A DNA stretch of 64,000 nt from Aphelocoma coerulescens. Taxonomy: Eukaryota; Chordata; Aves; Passeriformes; Corvidae. Shown here in pieces: positions 10,251 to 20,989 of the stretch (its first letter is position 1; every line of letters starts with the position of its first letter). The notes under the pieces are model-generated. The model saw nothing but the letters and a program-made list of their open reading frames with translations, was not told the origin of the DNA and searched no databases. Made by a program: the position numbers and the translations under genes. The DNA lies in the NCBI RefSeq assembly GCF_041296385.1, contig NW_027184063.1, forward strand, positions 434,001 to 498,000, given 5' to 3'.

Positions 10251-12018
10251 GTGGCCCTCAAATGCGTGCCGCGGGACCGCGTCCGGCACTGGGGCGAGCT
10301 GGTGAGTGAGCGGGGCCAGCGGCAGAGGCGGGGCGTGCCGGGCGGCGAGGAGCCGGGGCCCGGCGGGGTGGGAGCCGCCGGGAGCCCCGGAGGGAGAGCG
10401 GGCGGGGGTGAGCGGGGGGCGCAGAGCGTCCCGGGCTGGGTGAGGGGTCCCAGAGCCCCGGCACGGCCTCAGCCCCACCGACGGCACCGTGCTCCTCCCG
10501 CAGCCCGACGGCGCCCGTGCGCCCCTGGAGATCGTGCTGCTGGACAAGGTGTCCACTGGGTTCCGTGGTGTCATCCGGCTCCTGGAGTGGGTTGAGCTGC
10601 CCAGCAGCTTCTTGCTGGTGCTGGAGCGTCCGGAGCGGTGTCAGGGCCTGTCGGGTTTGCTGGCGGAGCGGAGGTTCCTGCCCGAGGAGGAGGCGCGGGG
10701 GCTGTTCGGCCAGGTGCTGGAGGCCGTGCGGCACTGCACCAGCTGCGGGGTCCTGCACCGGGACATCAAGCCCGAGAACATCCTGCTCGACCTGGCCACC
10801 AGGCAGCTGAAACTGATCGACTTTGGCTGCGGCGCCTTTCTCCAGGACACAGCCTACACTCAGTTTGCAGGTGAGCCCTCCCAGGGGATGCTCCTGGGCA
10901 TCTCATGGCCCAGCCTGGGTGTAGTAGCACCGGGGCTTCCCCTCATTGTTGCCAGGATGGGATTAATTCTTGAGCCAAGTTGCTTTTGGGTGGGGCTGGG
11001 AGGAGGCAGTTCCCGGCCCTGCCGGCAGCCTTCAGCACCCACTCTGCCCTGGGCTGGGGCTGGAGCGGGGGCAGCCAGCCCAACAAAATCCCTCATGGGG
11101 GTAGCAGAGAGGGGGGTCAGACTCCGTGCACCGGCCGGTTTGGTGTGCAGGCGAGGAAGGGCCTGGACTGCTCCGCTGCCCTGGTTTGCCTTGGCTTATT
11201 GATGTTTCTTGGGGCATTGCAGGCAGGGAGGAGAGTGGGTTTTCCCCACCACTGGGTGGGTTTTTCATTTGCATGTCATGGTTGGGCCTCCCCAGGGCTT
11301 CCGCTGCCCTTTCCCAACACCAGCGGCCTCTTTTCCAACACCAGTTTGTACACAAGTCCCAGGTGCTGGCAAAAGGGCAGCGGGTCATCCCGTGTGCCAC
11401 TGGTGTAGCCCCTGCGTGCCCAGGGATGCTGGGGCGAGGCTCTGGGAGCAGCAGCATCCCCTGATGGACTCGGTCTGTGTTCCACAGGAACCCTGTTGTA
11501 CAGCCCACCCGAGTGGATCCACCACCACCGCTACCACGGCGAGGCAGCGACGATCTGGTCCCTGGGCCTCCTGCTGTACCACCTGGTGGTGGGGAAGCAC
11601 CCGTTCAGGAGGGGCCAGGAGATCATCTGGGGGCGGATCCTGTTCCCACGATGGCTCTCTCCCGGTGGATCCTCATCTCTGCAGCACGGGGGGAATAGCA
11701 GGGCTGGGAGCCAGCAGCGGGCTCAGGAGCATCCCGCTCTGGCAGCTCTGAGGAGGTGGCACATGTCCTGCTCTCCTGCTGCCCTCCAAAGCACAGAATG
11801 CATGGGCAAGTTTAGGCCCAGCTCTGGGCACAGCCAGCATGGCCTGGGCACGGGAACGGGGGGCAAAGCGGGCGGGATCCTTCTGCAGCTGCCTGGTGGT
11901 TTCTGGTTTCTGTGCCCAGAATGTTCTTAAGAGGTGCTTGTCCATGCAGCCCTTGGACAGGCCGTCCTTGGAAGAGCTCTTCAGTGCCCCTTGGCTGCAG
12001 GGTGTTCATGTGCCCTAG
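10251..12018 (+). pseudogene. PIM1-like: PIM-type serine/threonine kinase, probably disabled
   Basis: Recognisable exons: 10251-10301 (51 nt, VALKCVPRDRVRHWGEL, with the ATP-binding Lys); 10504-10870 (367 nt, [12 protein letters not shown] catalytic loop and LIDFGCGAF for the DFG motif); 11488-11664 (177 nt, [20 protein letters not shown], activation-segment end and helix F); 11920-12018 (last exon, stop 12016-12018). All are bounded by AG/GT and in compatible phase; I recall similar exon sizes for PIM1. PIM kinases are constitutively active cytosolic and nuclear survival kinases. Two defects are seen: no exon for the glycine-rich loop between 9960 and 10251, and an 8-bp deletion at the start of the last exon relative to the inverted copy at 26338, giving a stop within four codons. 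A truncated pseudokinase cannot be excluded. Confidence 0.8.
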
Positions 12019-12592
12019 AGGATGGCAGGGACCCACGGGCACAGTGTGATCCAGGGGCCTGGCAGGTAACAGCCCCACACATCTCTTGGCAATCAGTGGC
12101 AAAGCAAAGCAGACTATTTTGTCCTGTCTGTAGCTCTGAGCAGGGAGCATCAGAAGGGAACACGCAGCTCTTGGGCTGCAGCTGAGCTGGAGGCCTGCTC
12201 TGGCAAGCACTGGGGGCCACCATCCCCCCCTGGTTTTGCTTGTCTGGTTCATTGATGGCTGGGGCCCTGGGCAGAACCCTGAGAGCCTGGTGTGGCCCCA
12301 GGGAAGGAGAAGGAGCCCCTGGAGAAGCTGTAGCAGGTGGGGCTGCTGCTGCTGGAGCCACCAAGGACGAGCTCAAGGACGACAACCTCTTCCTGGAGCT
12401 GGCCAGTGGCAGCTGAAGATGATGGCCTTTGATTCTGGCACCTTCTCCAAAGACACGCTCCACGGCCAGCGTGCAGGTGAGTCCAGAGCCAGGGGGATGC
12501 TGCCAGAGCTGGGCATGGCACGGCCTGGCCGGGCACCAAAGGTTCCCCCTTTGCTGGGGCGGCTGCAGGGAATTCTTCAGTGGCTGCCAAGC
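11663..12592 (+). repeat. Inverted duplicate of PIM 3' end, plus-strand copy
   Basis: This matches the reverse complement of 25672-26601 almost base for base. It includes the last intron, last exon and about 570 bases of downstream DNA. Similarity stops sharply at the ...CAGTGGCTGCCAA end. This copy has the 8-bp deletion at 11920; the partner does not. Confidence 0.9.
12310..12476 (+). pseudogene. Decayed PIM exon downstream of the main copy
   Basis: In shifting frames this reads KDELKDDNLFLELASG followed by LKMMAFDSGTFSKDTLHGQ and then CAG/GTGAG. That lines up with the catalytic-loop-to-DFG stretch and splice donor of a PIM exon 4 (compare [20 protein letters not shown] at 10.8 kb), but HRD has been lost and DFG has become FDSG. 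Stops and a frameshift are present. It suggests an older PIM copy in tandem, and the same relic is carried in the inverted copy near 25788-25954. Confidence 0.5.
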
Positions 12593-12599
12593 TGCTTTT

Positions 12600-14080
12600 G
12601 GGCTCTGGGCAGCTGCTGAGGAGGTGGCTGTGCCATGGCTGGCTGCAGGCTGGGCACATGTCCTGCCCTCCTGCTCTGCTCCCAAAGGCAGCAATGCTGG
12701 GCAGCTTTGGGCCCTGCTCTGAGCACGGCCAGCACGGCCTGGGCACTGCAGGCCGCTGGGACAAGGGGACAGGAGGCTTCAGCTGACGGGGGGGTTCTGG
12801 TTTCTCTCCTTACAGCCGGGCTCTGCGGATGCTGAGGCTGCTCTGGGCTCCTCCAGGGCTCTGCTGGGGCTCAGCCCCGCGCACCGCTGGGCCCGCTCTC
12901 CCCTCACAGGGCTCTGACAGCTTTGCATCAGACGAGCCCCTTGCGAGCACAGCAACGGAGCTTTCTGCTTTTGCAGGTGAGTGAGACTCTCATGCAGGCC
13001 AAGAGCTTGCAGTCAGGGACACACATCCCACTGGCAAGAAGCCAAACTCTGCACAGTCCCAGCTGAACGCCTGGATCTGCACAGGGGGTTCTGTCTGTCC
13101 CACTCTTCCTTTCTTTTGGGCTGGAATTGTGCCATTGCACTTTCTTCCTCCTCTAGAAGTGCCATGAGTGGGCCCAACCTGGCAAGTGGGCCGTGTTCCT
13201 GAGGCAGTGCAGTCTGGAGCTGATGGATGAAGAATTGCCCTTCTCCAGTGCCAAACCAGAGCAAAAAGCCCTAAGTGGGACTTGGTGTCTTTAAGAACCC
13301 CCTGACAATTTCCAAGGGAATGTGCAGCTCATTGGCAGGGTGAGAAGGAAGGGCATCTTCTCAGTGAGTTGGGGTGGGACAGAGTTTAGATTGCCAGTCC
13401 TGCTCGGAGCTGGCAGAGCACAATCAATTTCCTATTGCTTCAACCACAACTTAAAATAACAATGTTGGAAACAAAGCCCAAAATCTTTGAAAAAGGACTG
13501 CTGAGGTCAGTAAGATGGATCAATGCAATCAGCATATTTACAAATACCTGAGTTTTCTTTTTGAAAAGATCAGTTACCTCTTAATCCAGAGTTACATAAG
13601 ACTTTTCACTCCACATTTGGGTTTTGGTTTTATGTTTCATAATATTTTCTGGTCTTTTTCTTTTGTTTTTTTCTATTAATTAAACCTAAAACATCCTAAA
13701 TGATGGAGCAGCACTGCTGAACACAGGGACATGCAGAGGGACCAGAAGCAGCTGCCTTTGTCCCCCTGCAGCTCCAAGGCCCAATCTCAGAGCAGACAGG
13801 GCTGGCAGAGACTGGCAGGCTCCCTGTTTGCTGTGCTGCCCCACTTGTGAGCGGCCCAGCTTTGCGTGAGGCACAGGGAGAACAAGGGGCAGCTCCCTGC
13901 CAGCCCCGCAGCCCAGGCACCCCTCGGGCCCCGGGGCTTGGGGCACTGTCAGCACCCGCTGCTCCAGCGCCCGCTCCTGCTGGCACTGACAGCAACACCC
14001 AAACTGTGGCTGATCCCGAGGGAGCAGCAGCAGGGCCTGGATCTGATCCCTGACTCTGGGGCAGGGCTGGACAAATGACC
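12600..14080. other. No intact gene recognised
   Basis: A possible splice donor (CAG/GTGAGTGAG) occurs at about 12976. An AT-rich stretch at 13430-13690 resembles the reverse complement of 26680-26840. Long minus-strand frames at 13686-14432 lack recognisable domains. Confidence 0.4.
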
Positions 14081-14084
14081 CCCA

Positions 14085-14113
14085 CAGCAGCAGCAGCAGC
14101 AGCAGCAGCAGCA
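14085..14113 (+). repeat. (CAG)n microsatellite
   Basis: About nine to ten CAG units in direct tandem. No supported coding frame spans it. Confidence 0.95.
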
Positions 14114-14777
14114 AATGGAGCTGACTTTCAGCACAGTCCCTGCCGCTGTTCCCTCCTGTTGGCAGCGGTGCCACAGCAGCCTGGGGCACCTGGGAGCCCT
14201 CAGTGCCAGCAGGGACTGGAGATGGCAGCCCTGGGCTCCTGCAGGGTGTGCAAGGAGCAGAGGTGGGCACTCCCTGTCCATGTGGAGCTTGCAGGTGGAA
14301 AAGGCTGCTGTGAGCAGGCAGCTCCAAGGGCAGGGAAAGGAGGGTCTCGAGCACTGGATCTGTGCCAGTGCCACAGCCCTGGGCAGCAGCCACCGAGCCC
14401 CGGGGGCACAGAGGGCACAGCAAGAGGGACAAAAGCAGTCAAGGGCAGAGACTGGGAAGGGCGAGAGCTGGGAGCAGGAACAGCTGCTTCATTGCACTCT
14501 TGGAGAAAGCTCTTGGCTGTTTCAAAGTGCTGAAAGGCGTGAAGGGCACAGAGGAGGCCACAGCAAACAATGCTCCTGTTTTCACAGCCTCCCCTCTCCG
14601 TGTGCCAGAAGGAATTGGATGAACTGTATTCTTCTCTCCGAGTCGTCTCGTTCAGCATGAGCAGCTCAGCACCAGGAGCTGAAGGAGCTGAAGCCTTAGG
14701 CCACAAGAGCTGAGCAAGAGGAGCCTTTTTGACCAAAGTAATGCTGGTGCCATGGACCTGGCTGAATGCAGCAGACA
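14114..14777. other. No gene recognised
   Basis: Moderately GC-rich sequence between the CAG microsatellite and the CR1 fragment. Open frames on both strands show no family motifs. Confidence 0.45.
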
Positions 14778-14890
14778 GAATCCTGGAATTGCAGAATCCT
14801 TTCTGTTAGAAAAGACCTCTGAGCTCATCAAGTCGAACCATTATCCCAGCACTGTCAAGCCCAGCACTAAACCACGTCCCTGAAGTGCCA
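14778..14890 (+). mobile_element. CR1 LINE 3'-end fragment
   Basis: The run GAAAAGACCTCTGAGCTCAT followed by CAAGTCGAACCATTATCCCA matches the characteristic 3' segment of avian CR1 retrotransposons. It abuts the LTR that follows, so the ERV probably inserted into or beside it. Confidence 0.7.
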
Positions 14891-15572
14891 AGGCCTGGAC
14901 AAGAGGCCTGACTGAGGCCTGAACAACAGGCCCTGAGCCAAAGGTGACCTCTGGATGAGCCTTCCAACCAAAGGTTATCTTTGTATCTGCTCATTACCGA
15001 AATTTCCGTGATCATTAGCTTTGTGATTGATGTATCCTCTCGTCAGTGAAACATGTATTGACCTTTCTGTGTTTAGAATCCAGACAAGGCCATGAAATCC
15101 GACGTCTGGCCTTGTTTGGGGCTGTATGGTCAAAGTCAGCTCCCTTGGCTCCTCCTTGAGCCCTGGCCAGGCTTAGGAGGAAGCCAAGAGGAGGATGAAA
15201 GCAGATGTTCCCGCACTAGAAGTGCTGTCAGGTTGTTTCTCCAGCACTGTCAAAGCTGGGCCCTCTCCCAGCAGGGTTGGAGCCTCAGCTGTGGCTGGAG
15301 GCAGCTGCAGGAATTCCCAGTGTCCGGGAGTGGCTCTCCAGTCCTTGGCTGGGACAGCTTCCCGCAGCTGATGGGTGGCTCTGGGTGATGGTGAAGTCTG
15401 AGGGTAACTGGGGCTGGATCTTGGTTAATCACTGCAGGCAATCTTTGGCACTGATGATTGGGGGCATTGCTGAGCCGCTCCTGCTGTGATTCTTTGCTGC
15501 TTTGAGCTGTAGCAAATGACGCAGTTCCTTCAGTTGGTGTCTGTGTCTTTGGTGCTGGCCCTGCCCACTGGT
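14890..15572 (+). mobile_element. 5' LTR of the 14.9-19.0 kb ERV
   Basis: This pairs with 18213-18957 in direct orientation. Shared landmarks are AGGCCTGAACAACAGGCCCT near the start, a block from CCTTGTTTGGGGCTGTATGG to GGGGGCATTGCTGAG, and TGTCTGTGTCTTTGGTGCTG near the end. The first 200 bases of the pair are diverged and the middle is almost identical. Boundaries are approximate. Confidence 0.8.
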
Positions 15573-16286
15573 ACAACAAAATTGGCGTAGTCTGGCCGGA
15601 TCACACCAAAATGTCGCTTTTTAAATGTAAATGTAAGGAATCAGTCCTGTCTGAAATCCCGGATGGGAAGAGCTTCCCTGGAGTTCGCTGGCTCTGGAGT
15701 GGGCTGAGGTCGGAGCACCGTGTGAGCAGTGGGGCAGTCGGTTAAAAGGAGCTGAAGCGCTGAATGTCTTAAAATGCATCCCGAAATTGGATATGGAAAA
15801 AGGAAAAGAGCTTGTGGGTTCGGGAAGAGGAGGATGGATTTTGTTAACAGCGTATTGGAAACAGCACCAACAGAAGGAGCAATTGTTGTTGGAATGCTCC
15901 CACATGGAGCAATAGAAGAAGTTTTTAATCTTGAGCTCAAATTTCTTTGTGCAAGTGAACTAGTATAATATCCTAGTTTATATATCTATAAAATAATATT
16001 TATATTGTATAGATAATAAATAATAATGTGAAATAGTGCTGACAATACAAATTCTTTAGCCATGGCTGCTCAGGGATGTAACACTAAATACCCTCCAGAA
16101 AATGCTTGGCCAGGACCCAAAGGTCACTGGTAAATTTTGTGAGATTGCACACAATGAATAAAGGAGGAAGGGATGGAATTGGCTGTTTTTATAGGGTTTG
16201 CTGATACTGTGATCTGGAATGCTTTGTCTGTTCCTGTGAAAAAGACAGTGATGAAGACTGCTGGGTTTTTCATATCCCAGACTATC

Positions 16287-16784
16287 CACAAGCTGCAGGA
16301 TTGGTTGAACAGATGGAGGGGTTGTTAAAAGAGCAGCTGAAAAAATGAGGAGATGGGAACCCGTCCCGATGGAGAACCCATCTCCCAGATGTGCTCCATA
16401 CCCTTAACAACGGCCCCGCTGGGGAAATGGAAACCCCTGGGTGTGCCCGGCTGCACCCAGTCTGCAAATCCACCCATGGACAGGGAGACTTGGACTTCCT
16501 GGGAAATCCTTCTGGGTGCGATGGGCCCTGACAGGGCCACCCCAGAGGCTGCAGGGCTGGGCCTTCCTGCATTAGGATTAATTGGGATAAATCAGAAGCA
16601 AGTGAGAGTTATCAATGCAGGAATAGGAATTCAGATTCCTCCAGGACACTTAGGTTTGATAACTGCTCGCTGGAGCTTGGCCCTGCAAAGCGTTCATGTC
16701 ATGGGAGGAGGAATTGATGCAGATTATCAAGGAGAAATCAAAGTAATGCTGTTAAACGATAATGAACAAGATTGGATTATTTAA
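16287..16784 (+). pseudogene. ERV integrase-core fragment joined to a dUTPase domain
   Basis: The frame begins with an integrase-core relic (PQAAGLVEQMEGLLKEQ) parallel to the integrase at 1.5 kb, and is interrupted by a TGA just before 16353. It continues into a dUTPase-like domain with [19 protein letters not shown] and [19 protein letters not shown] dUTPase placed after integrase is the arrangement known in ERV-L-type elements. dUTPase removes dUTP to limit uracil incorporation during reverse transcription. Much of pol is missing, so this is a remnant. Confidence 0.75.
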
Positions 16785-16861
16785 CTCCATGACAGGCCAG
16801 CACAATTCTTGATATTGCAGTTTTATAAACAATTGTGAAAAAAGGAGATCCACCTCAAATG

Positions 16862-17900
16862 ACCACTGTTGGTGGAGATAAAGGGTTTGGATCCAGCAAT
16901 CCTAATAATGGAGCCAGAGTGTGGGTCCAGAGGCCCAATGGCCCTCCCGAGGCAGCTGAAGGAACAGCTCCGGGGAAAGACAGCACTGTTTGAATCCTGG
17001 AACCTGGGCAGAACGATGGGAATGTGTCCCTGCAGCCAAGTGTTCTGTGTGAAAACAAGGAGATGTTACAGGATATTGTTTTACAGATCCTGCCAGACCC
17101 AATCTCCCTGTTTGCCCCCAATGGCCCCCTTTGGAAAAGCCACGGGGCTCCGTGTGAAGGCTGATGTGACTCTGAGTGACTTCCACATGAATTCCAGCCA
17201 GGAGCCTGGGTGCCCCTCAGGGACTGGGACCCGGCACCTCTCCAGCCAAAGGGGAAAGGACCCACCAAGCCTTGTTACCCCTGACACCGCGGTAAAGCTG
17301 AACAGCAAAGGACCTTGGGGGCATTATTCTGGAATTAAAAAGGTGCCAGCTCCATGGACAATGGAATTATTGTTCCTAACCCGAATGAGACTGAGGAAAA
17401 AGAGTGATGCCTCCCTTTAGGGTACTTCAGCAACAAACACAAGCAAGAGTTTAATGTTAAGAGAGCATTTCCCACCCAAGGAGTGCCTTGGATTTCAGAA
17501 AGCCAAAGATTCTGGTTCACCCTGTGCCCCACATGCGCTGCCTCGTCCTGTGGAGTTCACATTAACGAGCTAAATTGATTATTAGAAGAAGCAGCAAATG
17601 ATACTGTTAAAATATCCAACAGCACATCCTGTGAGCTCCAACAAACACGAACGGGGGCCCTGCAGACCCGCATGGCCTTGGATTATCTGCTTGCTGGCCA
17701 AGGAGGAGCCTGGGCTATTCTAGGACAGGAATGCTGCACTGTTATCAGGGATGGGTTTGAAGTCCAACAGTCAGGAATCACCTTGATGGAAAGAGCAGTG
17801 GAAGAGTGGCAGAAAGAAGAAAATTCTTCTTGGTGGGATTGGCTTTGGGGCTGCCAAACTGGAGGCTGCTGCGAAATGCATTTGTGGCAGTCACTGTAAT
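16862..17900 (+). pseudogene. ERV env remnant with TM subunit
   Basis: Several broken frames follow the dUTPase. From about 17575 to 17899 a TM subunit is visible: polar heptads, LQTRMALDYLLAGQGGAWAI, then GQECC and WDWLWGCQTGG near the membrane-proximal end. The first Cys of the usual CX6CC motif is Trp here. SU is represented by fragments with stops (16862-17570). An env after a post-integrase dUTPase is an unexpected combination for an ERV-L-type element. Confidence 0.65.
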
Positions 17901-18212
17901 CACTGCAGTGTGAGCACTTGGTGTGTTTTGATTCCATGTTAGAGCTGTTGTGACACTTTGTGCTGGGAAATGGAGCACTGAGACTTGTCTAAAAAGAGAC
18001 ACAGTCTCTAGAAAAAAAGGGGATTTGATAAATAACAGAGAATAGCAACTAATGAGGCTTGTTTTAAAAGGAATGTGAATTATAGCTGTGAGTGATGACT
18101 TTGAGCAGCACTTAATTGGAGAACAAGATGCAACGCCTTTATGCCTAATACCTAAATCTAAGACTCTGTTATTGAAAGAATTGTTGTGAAGGTTGTAGTT
18201 CATCTCTAGGTC

Positions 18213-18957
18213 AAAGTAGCAATTGAAGTTCCAAGGTCTGAACACCAGGCCCTGAGTGAGGCCTGAACAACAGGCCCTGGGCCAAAGCTGACCTCCTGAT
18301 GAACATTCCAACCAAAGGTTATATTTGTATCCCACTCATTAACTCATTAACAAAGTACTATTAACAATATGTTCTATGTACCTGTGCATTGGTGAAACAT
18401 AGATTTACCTTTCTGTATGTAGAAACTGGACAAGGCCACATCTGGCCTTGTTTGGGGCTGTATGGTCAAAGTCGGCTCCCTTGGCTCCTCCTTGAGCCCT
18501 GGCCAGGCTTAGGAGGAAGCCAAGAGGAGGATGAAAGCAGATGTTCCCGCACTAGAAGTGCTGTCAGGTTGTTTCTCCAGCACTGTCAAAGCTGGGCCCT
18601 CTCGCAGCGGGGTTGGAGCCTCAGCTGTGGCTGGAGGCAGCTGCAGGAATTCCCAGTGTCCGGGAGTGGCTCTCCAGTCCTTGGCTGGGACAGCTTCCCG
18701 CAGCTGATGGGTGGCTCTGGGTGATGGTAAAGTCTGAGGGTCACTGGGGCTGGATCTTGGTTAATCACTGCAGGCAATCTTTGGCACTGATGATTGGGGG
18801 CATTGCTGAGCTGTTCCTGCTGTGATTCTTTGCTAATGATTATGTGCTTTGCTGAGCTTATGCTTTTGTAATTCTTTGCAGATTTGCATTTTATAAATTG
18901 CACAACCCCTTCAGTAGTGTCTGTGTCTTTGGTGCTGACCCTGCCCACTGGCAAAAC
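18213..18957 (+). mobile_element. 3' LTR of the 14.9-19.0 kb ERV
   Basis: Partner of the LTR at 14890-15572. It carries about 60 extra bases near 18835-18900 (TAATGATTATGTGCTTTGCT...) that are absent from the 5' copy. The end is approximate at ...CCTGCCCACTGGC. Confidence 0.8.
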
Positions 18958-18999
18958 AGGGCCCCATCCTGCCTGAGTGTTACCTGAGAAGACAAAAAC

Positions 19000-19769
19000 C
19001 CTCACTCCAAATGTCCCCCCTTCCTCCTTGTTCCCCCATTTTATACACTGGCCATGATGTCCTGTGGTCTGGGATATCCCTGGGGTCAGTTGGGGTCACC
19101 TGTCCTGGCTGTGACCCCTGCCAAGCTCCCCCTCACCCCCAGCCCCTCCCCAGCGTGGCCGGACGAGGGGCAGGAAAGGCCTTGGCTCTGTGCAAGCTCA
19201 GCAAGAACAAAACCATCTCCGTGTGAGCAACGCTGTGCTCAGCACAGAGCCAAACACAGCCCCAGAGAAAGGCCTGGCAAGGAAATTCCCTTTGCCCCAG
19301 CCCACAGCAGCACCCCATGGCCATCCACCATCACCACGGCTCCACGGGTTCCTTTCCATGGCCCCGGCCCTGGCCACGGGACCTTGGGCTGGTGGCCACG
19401 GCAGCCGACTGTGGCCCAGGGCTCAGTGCCCGTGTCCATGGCAGCAGTGCCCGGCCACGGGCCCTGAGTGCAGGTGACCGTGCCAATCCCCATGGCAGCG
19501 GGGCCAAGCGTTGGTGTCCGTGGCACCAAAGTGAGGAACGGGTCCCTGTGGCCGCTGCCGTGGCACCTGAGGGCATCAGCGAGTGTCAGTGCAATTGTAG
19601 CTGGCACCAGCCCCGGCACCGCTCTGTCCTGAGGGCTGCCATGGCGGCCGAGGGCAGCCACAGGTCTGCGGGCAAGTGGCCACGGACCCTGACTGCAGCA
19701 ATGGGTCCTGGGGGGGTTTCCAAGGGAACTGGAACTGATGAGGGTTGCCATGGCATCCAACCCCCTGGG
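19000..19769. other. No gene; degenerate CCATGGCAGC-type repeats from 19320
   Basis: From about 19320 the sequence is built of loosely repeated GGCCACGG, CCATGGCAGC and CCGTGGC motifs. Overlapping open frames here are low-complexity. Confidence 0.5.
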
Positions 19770-20462
19770 ATGTCACACAGCCACCCTGGGATGTCCCACA
19801 GCCACCCTGGGATGTCACAACCACTCGGTTATGTCATAGTCTGCTCTATGATGTCAGACCTCTGCCCTGTGATATCACAGCCTTATCTGCAATGTCACAG
19901 CTCACTCTGTGATGTCACATAGCAACCCTGTGATGTCATATCCACTCGGTGCTGTCACACCACCTGTGATGTCACAGTCCTCTCTGTGACATCACACATC
20001 TGCTCTGTGATGTCACAGCTGACTCTATGATGTCATACAGCCCCCCTGTGATGTCACAATCCACTCTGTGATGTCACAGCCTGTTCTGGGATGTCACATG
20101 ACCACTCTGTGATGTCACACCAGCACCCTGTGATGTCACAGCCTCCTCTGTGAAGTCACAATTGCTCTGTGATGTCATAGTCTGCTCAATGATATCTGAC
20201 CTCTACCCTGTGATGTCACAGCACCACTCTGTGATGTCACAGAGCTGCTCCATGATGTCACAGTAGAATCTATGATATCATACAGCCACCCTGTGATGTC
20301 ACAACCCACTTCCTGATGTCACAACCCACTCTGTGATGTCACAGCCTCTTCTGGGATGGCCCAGCCCTCTCTGTGATGTCACACCAATACCCTGTGATGT
20401 CACAGCCCACTCTGTGATGTCACACAGCCCCTTTCTGACATCACAGCTGCTCTGTGGCTCTG
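19770..20462 (+). repeat. Minisatellite of about 20-bp units centred on TGTGATGTCACA
   Basis: About 34 units, each with the near-palindrome TGTGATGTCACA (core TGATGTCA, one base from the CRE octamer TGACGTCA) separated by 6-12 bases such as GCCACTC. Longer blocks recur too: the stretch around GTCATAGTCTGCTC occurs near 19833 and again near 20177, so there is higher-order structure. Confidence 0.95.
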
Positions 20463-20935
20463 TGACACAGGCACAGAGGTGTTACCAACACTTCAGGGAA
20501 ACAAAACCTCCTCAGCACCAGCGCAGCACGAAGCAGCAGCATTCTTTATTGGGCCGGATGCACAAGGGGAGAGCCCCTCCCAAGGTCGTGTGTGCCGAGT
20601 TCAGGAATGTTCCTGTTTGCAGACTGTGTTTCACAGACTCATTCCCAGATTGTCCCACAATAAACACACACACGACAATCATTGCCCCAAAATCATTGCA
20701 TATTTCCCCCACCCCTTTGCACATCCGTTCTTCTGCCCTGGGGCTCTCTTTGGGGGTCCCTGGTGGTCGGTGACCCCAAAGCCAGCCCTGACTGCCCGGT
20801 GAACTGGTGAAAGTTGGCACACCTGGGCTGGTTGCTGCCTACAGAATCAGCCTTGTGCGGTTCCATGGCCAGTGGCTTTTGGAGAAGAAGCATTGTATGA
20901 ACCCACCAGGTGCAAACGGTTTTTCATCTGGCAAA
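20463..20935 (-). mobile_element. 3' LTR of a gammaretrovirus-like ERV
   Basis: On the minus strand a polypurine tract (AAGGGGGGAAA, about 20934-20944) precedes an LTR-like segment with CCCAATAAAGAATGC as polyadenylation signal near 20548 and a T-rich U5-like end. It directly follows the env remnant at 20990-22480. Its 5' partner was not found upstream of 23960. Confidence 0.65.
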
Positions 20936-20989
20936 TTTCCCCCCTTGGAGGGTTGGGAAGCTTCTCTTCCCTTCAAGCCTTCGTAAGCC

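Larger units (their letters stand above)
9280..10500. promoter_or_regulatory. CpG island of the PIM-like gene
   Basis: Dense CpG over about 1.2 kb covers the presumed promoter, first exon and first recognisable kinase exon. This matches the GC-rich 5' ends of avian PIM-like genes and accounts for the very long overlapping open frames on both strands here. Confidence 0.75.
15573..18212 (+). mobile_element. Internal region of the 14.9-19.0 kb ERV
   Basis: DNA between the paired LTRs. No convincing primer-binding site follows the 5' LTR. 15774-15968 encodes a short frame of unknown origin. Pol (integrase, dUTPase) and env remnants lie at 16.3-17.9 kb. Gag, protease and reverse transcriptase were not recognised, so more than half of a provirus has been deleted. 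Confidence 0.7.

Noticed and set aside
9038..10595. Very long overlapping open frames on both strands (up to 461 codons)
   Set aside because: They arise from CpG-rich DNA and GAC/GAG repeats that lack stops; only the short kinase exon frames show conserved motifs and splice sites.
13686..14432. 248-codon minus-strand frame with a Leu run
   Set aside because: The Leu run is the (CAG)n microsatellite read backwards; no domains.
19770..20462. CRISPR-like array
   Set aside because: Units are short, degenerate and contiguous with no unique spacers of constant length; the genome is eukaryotic.
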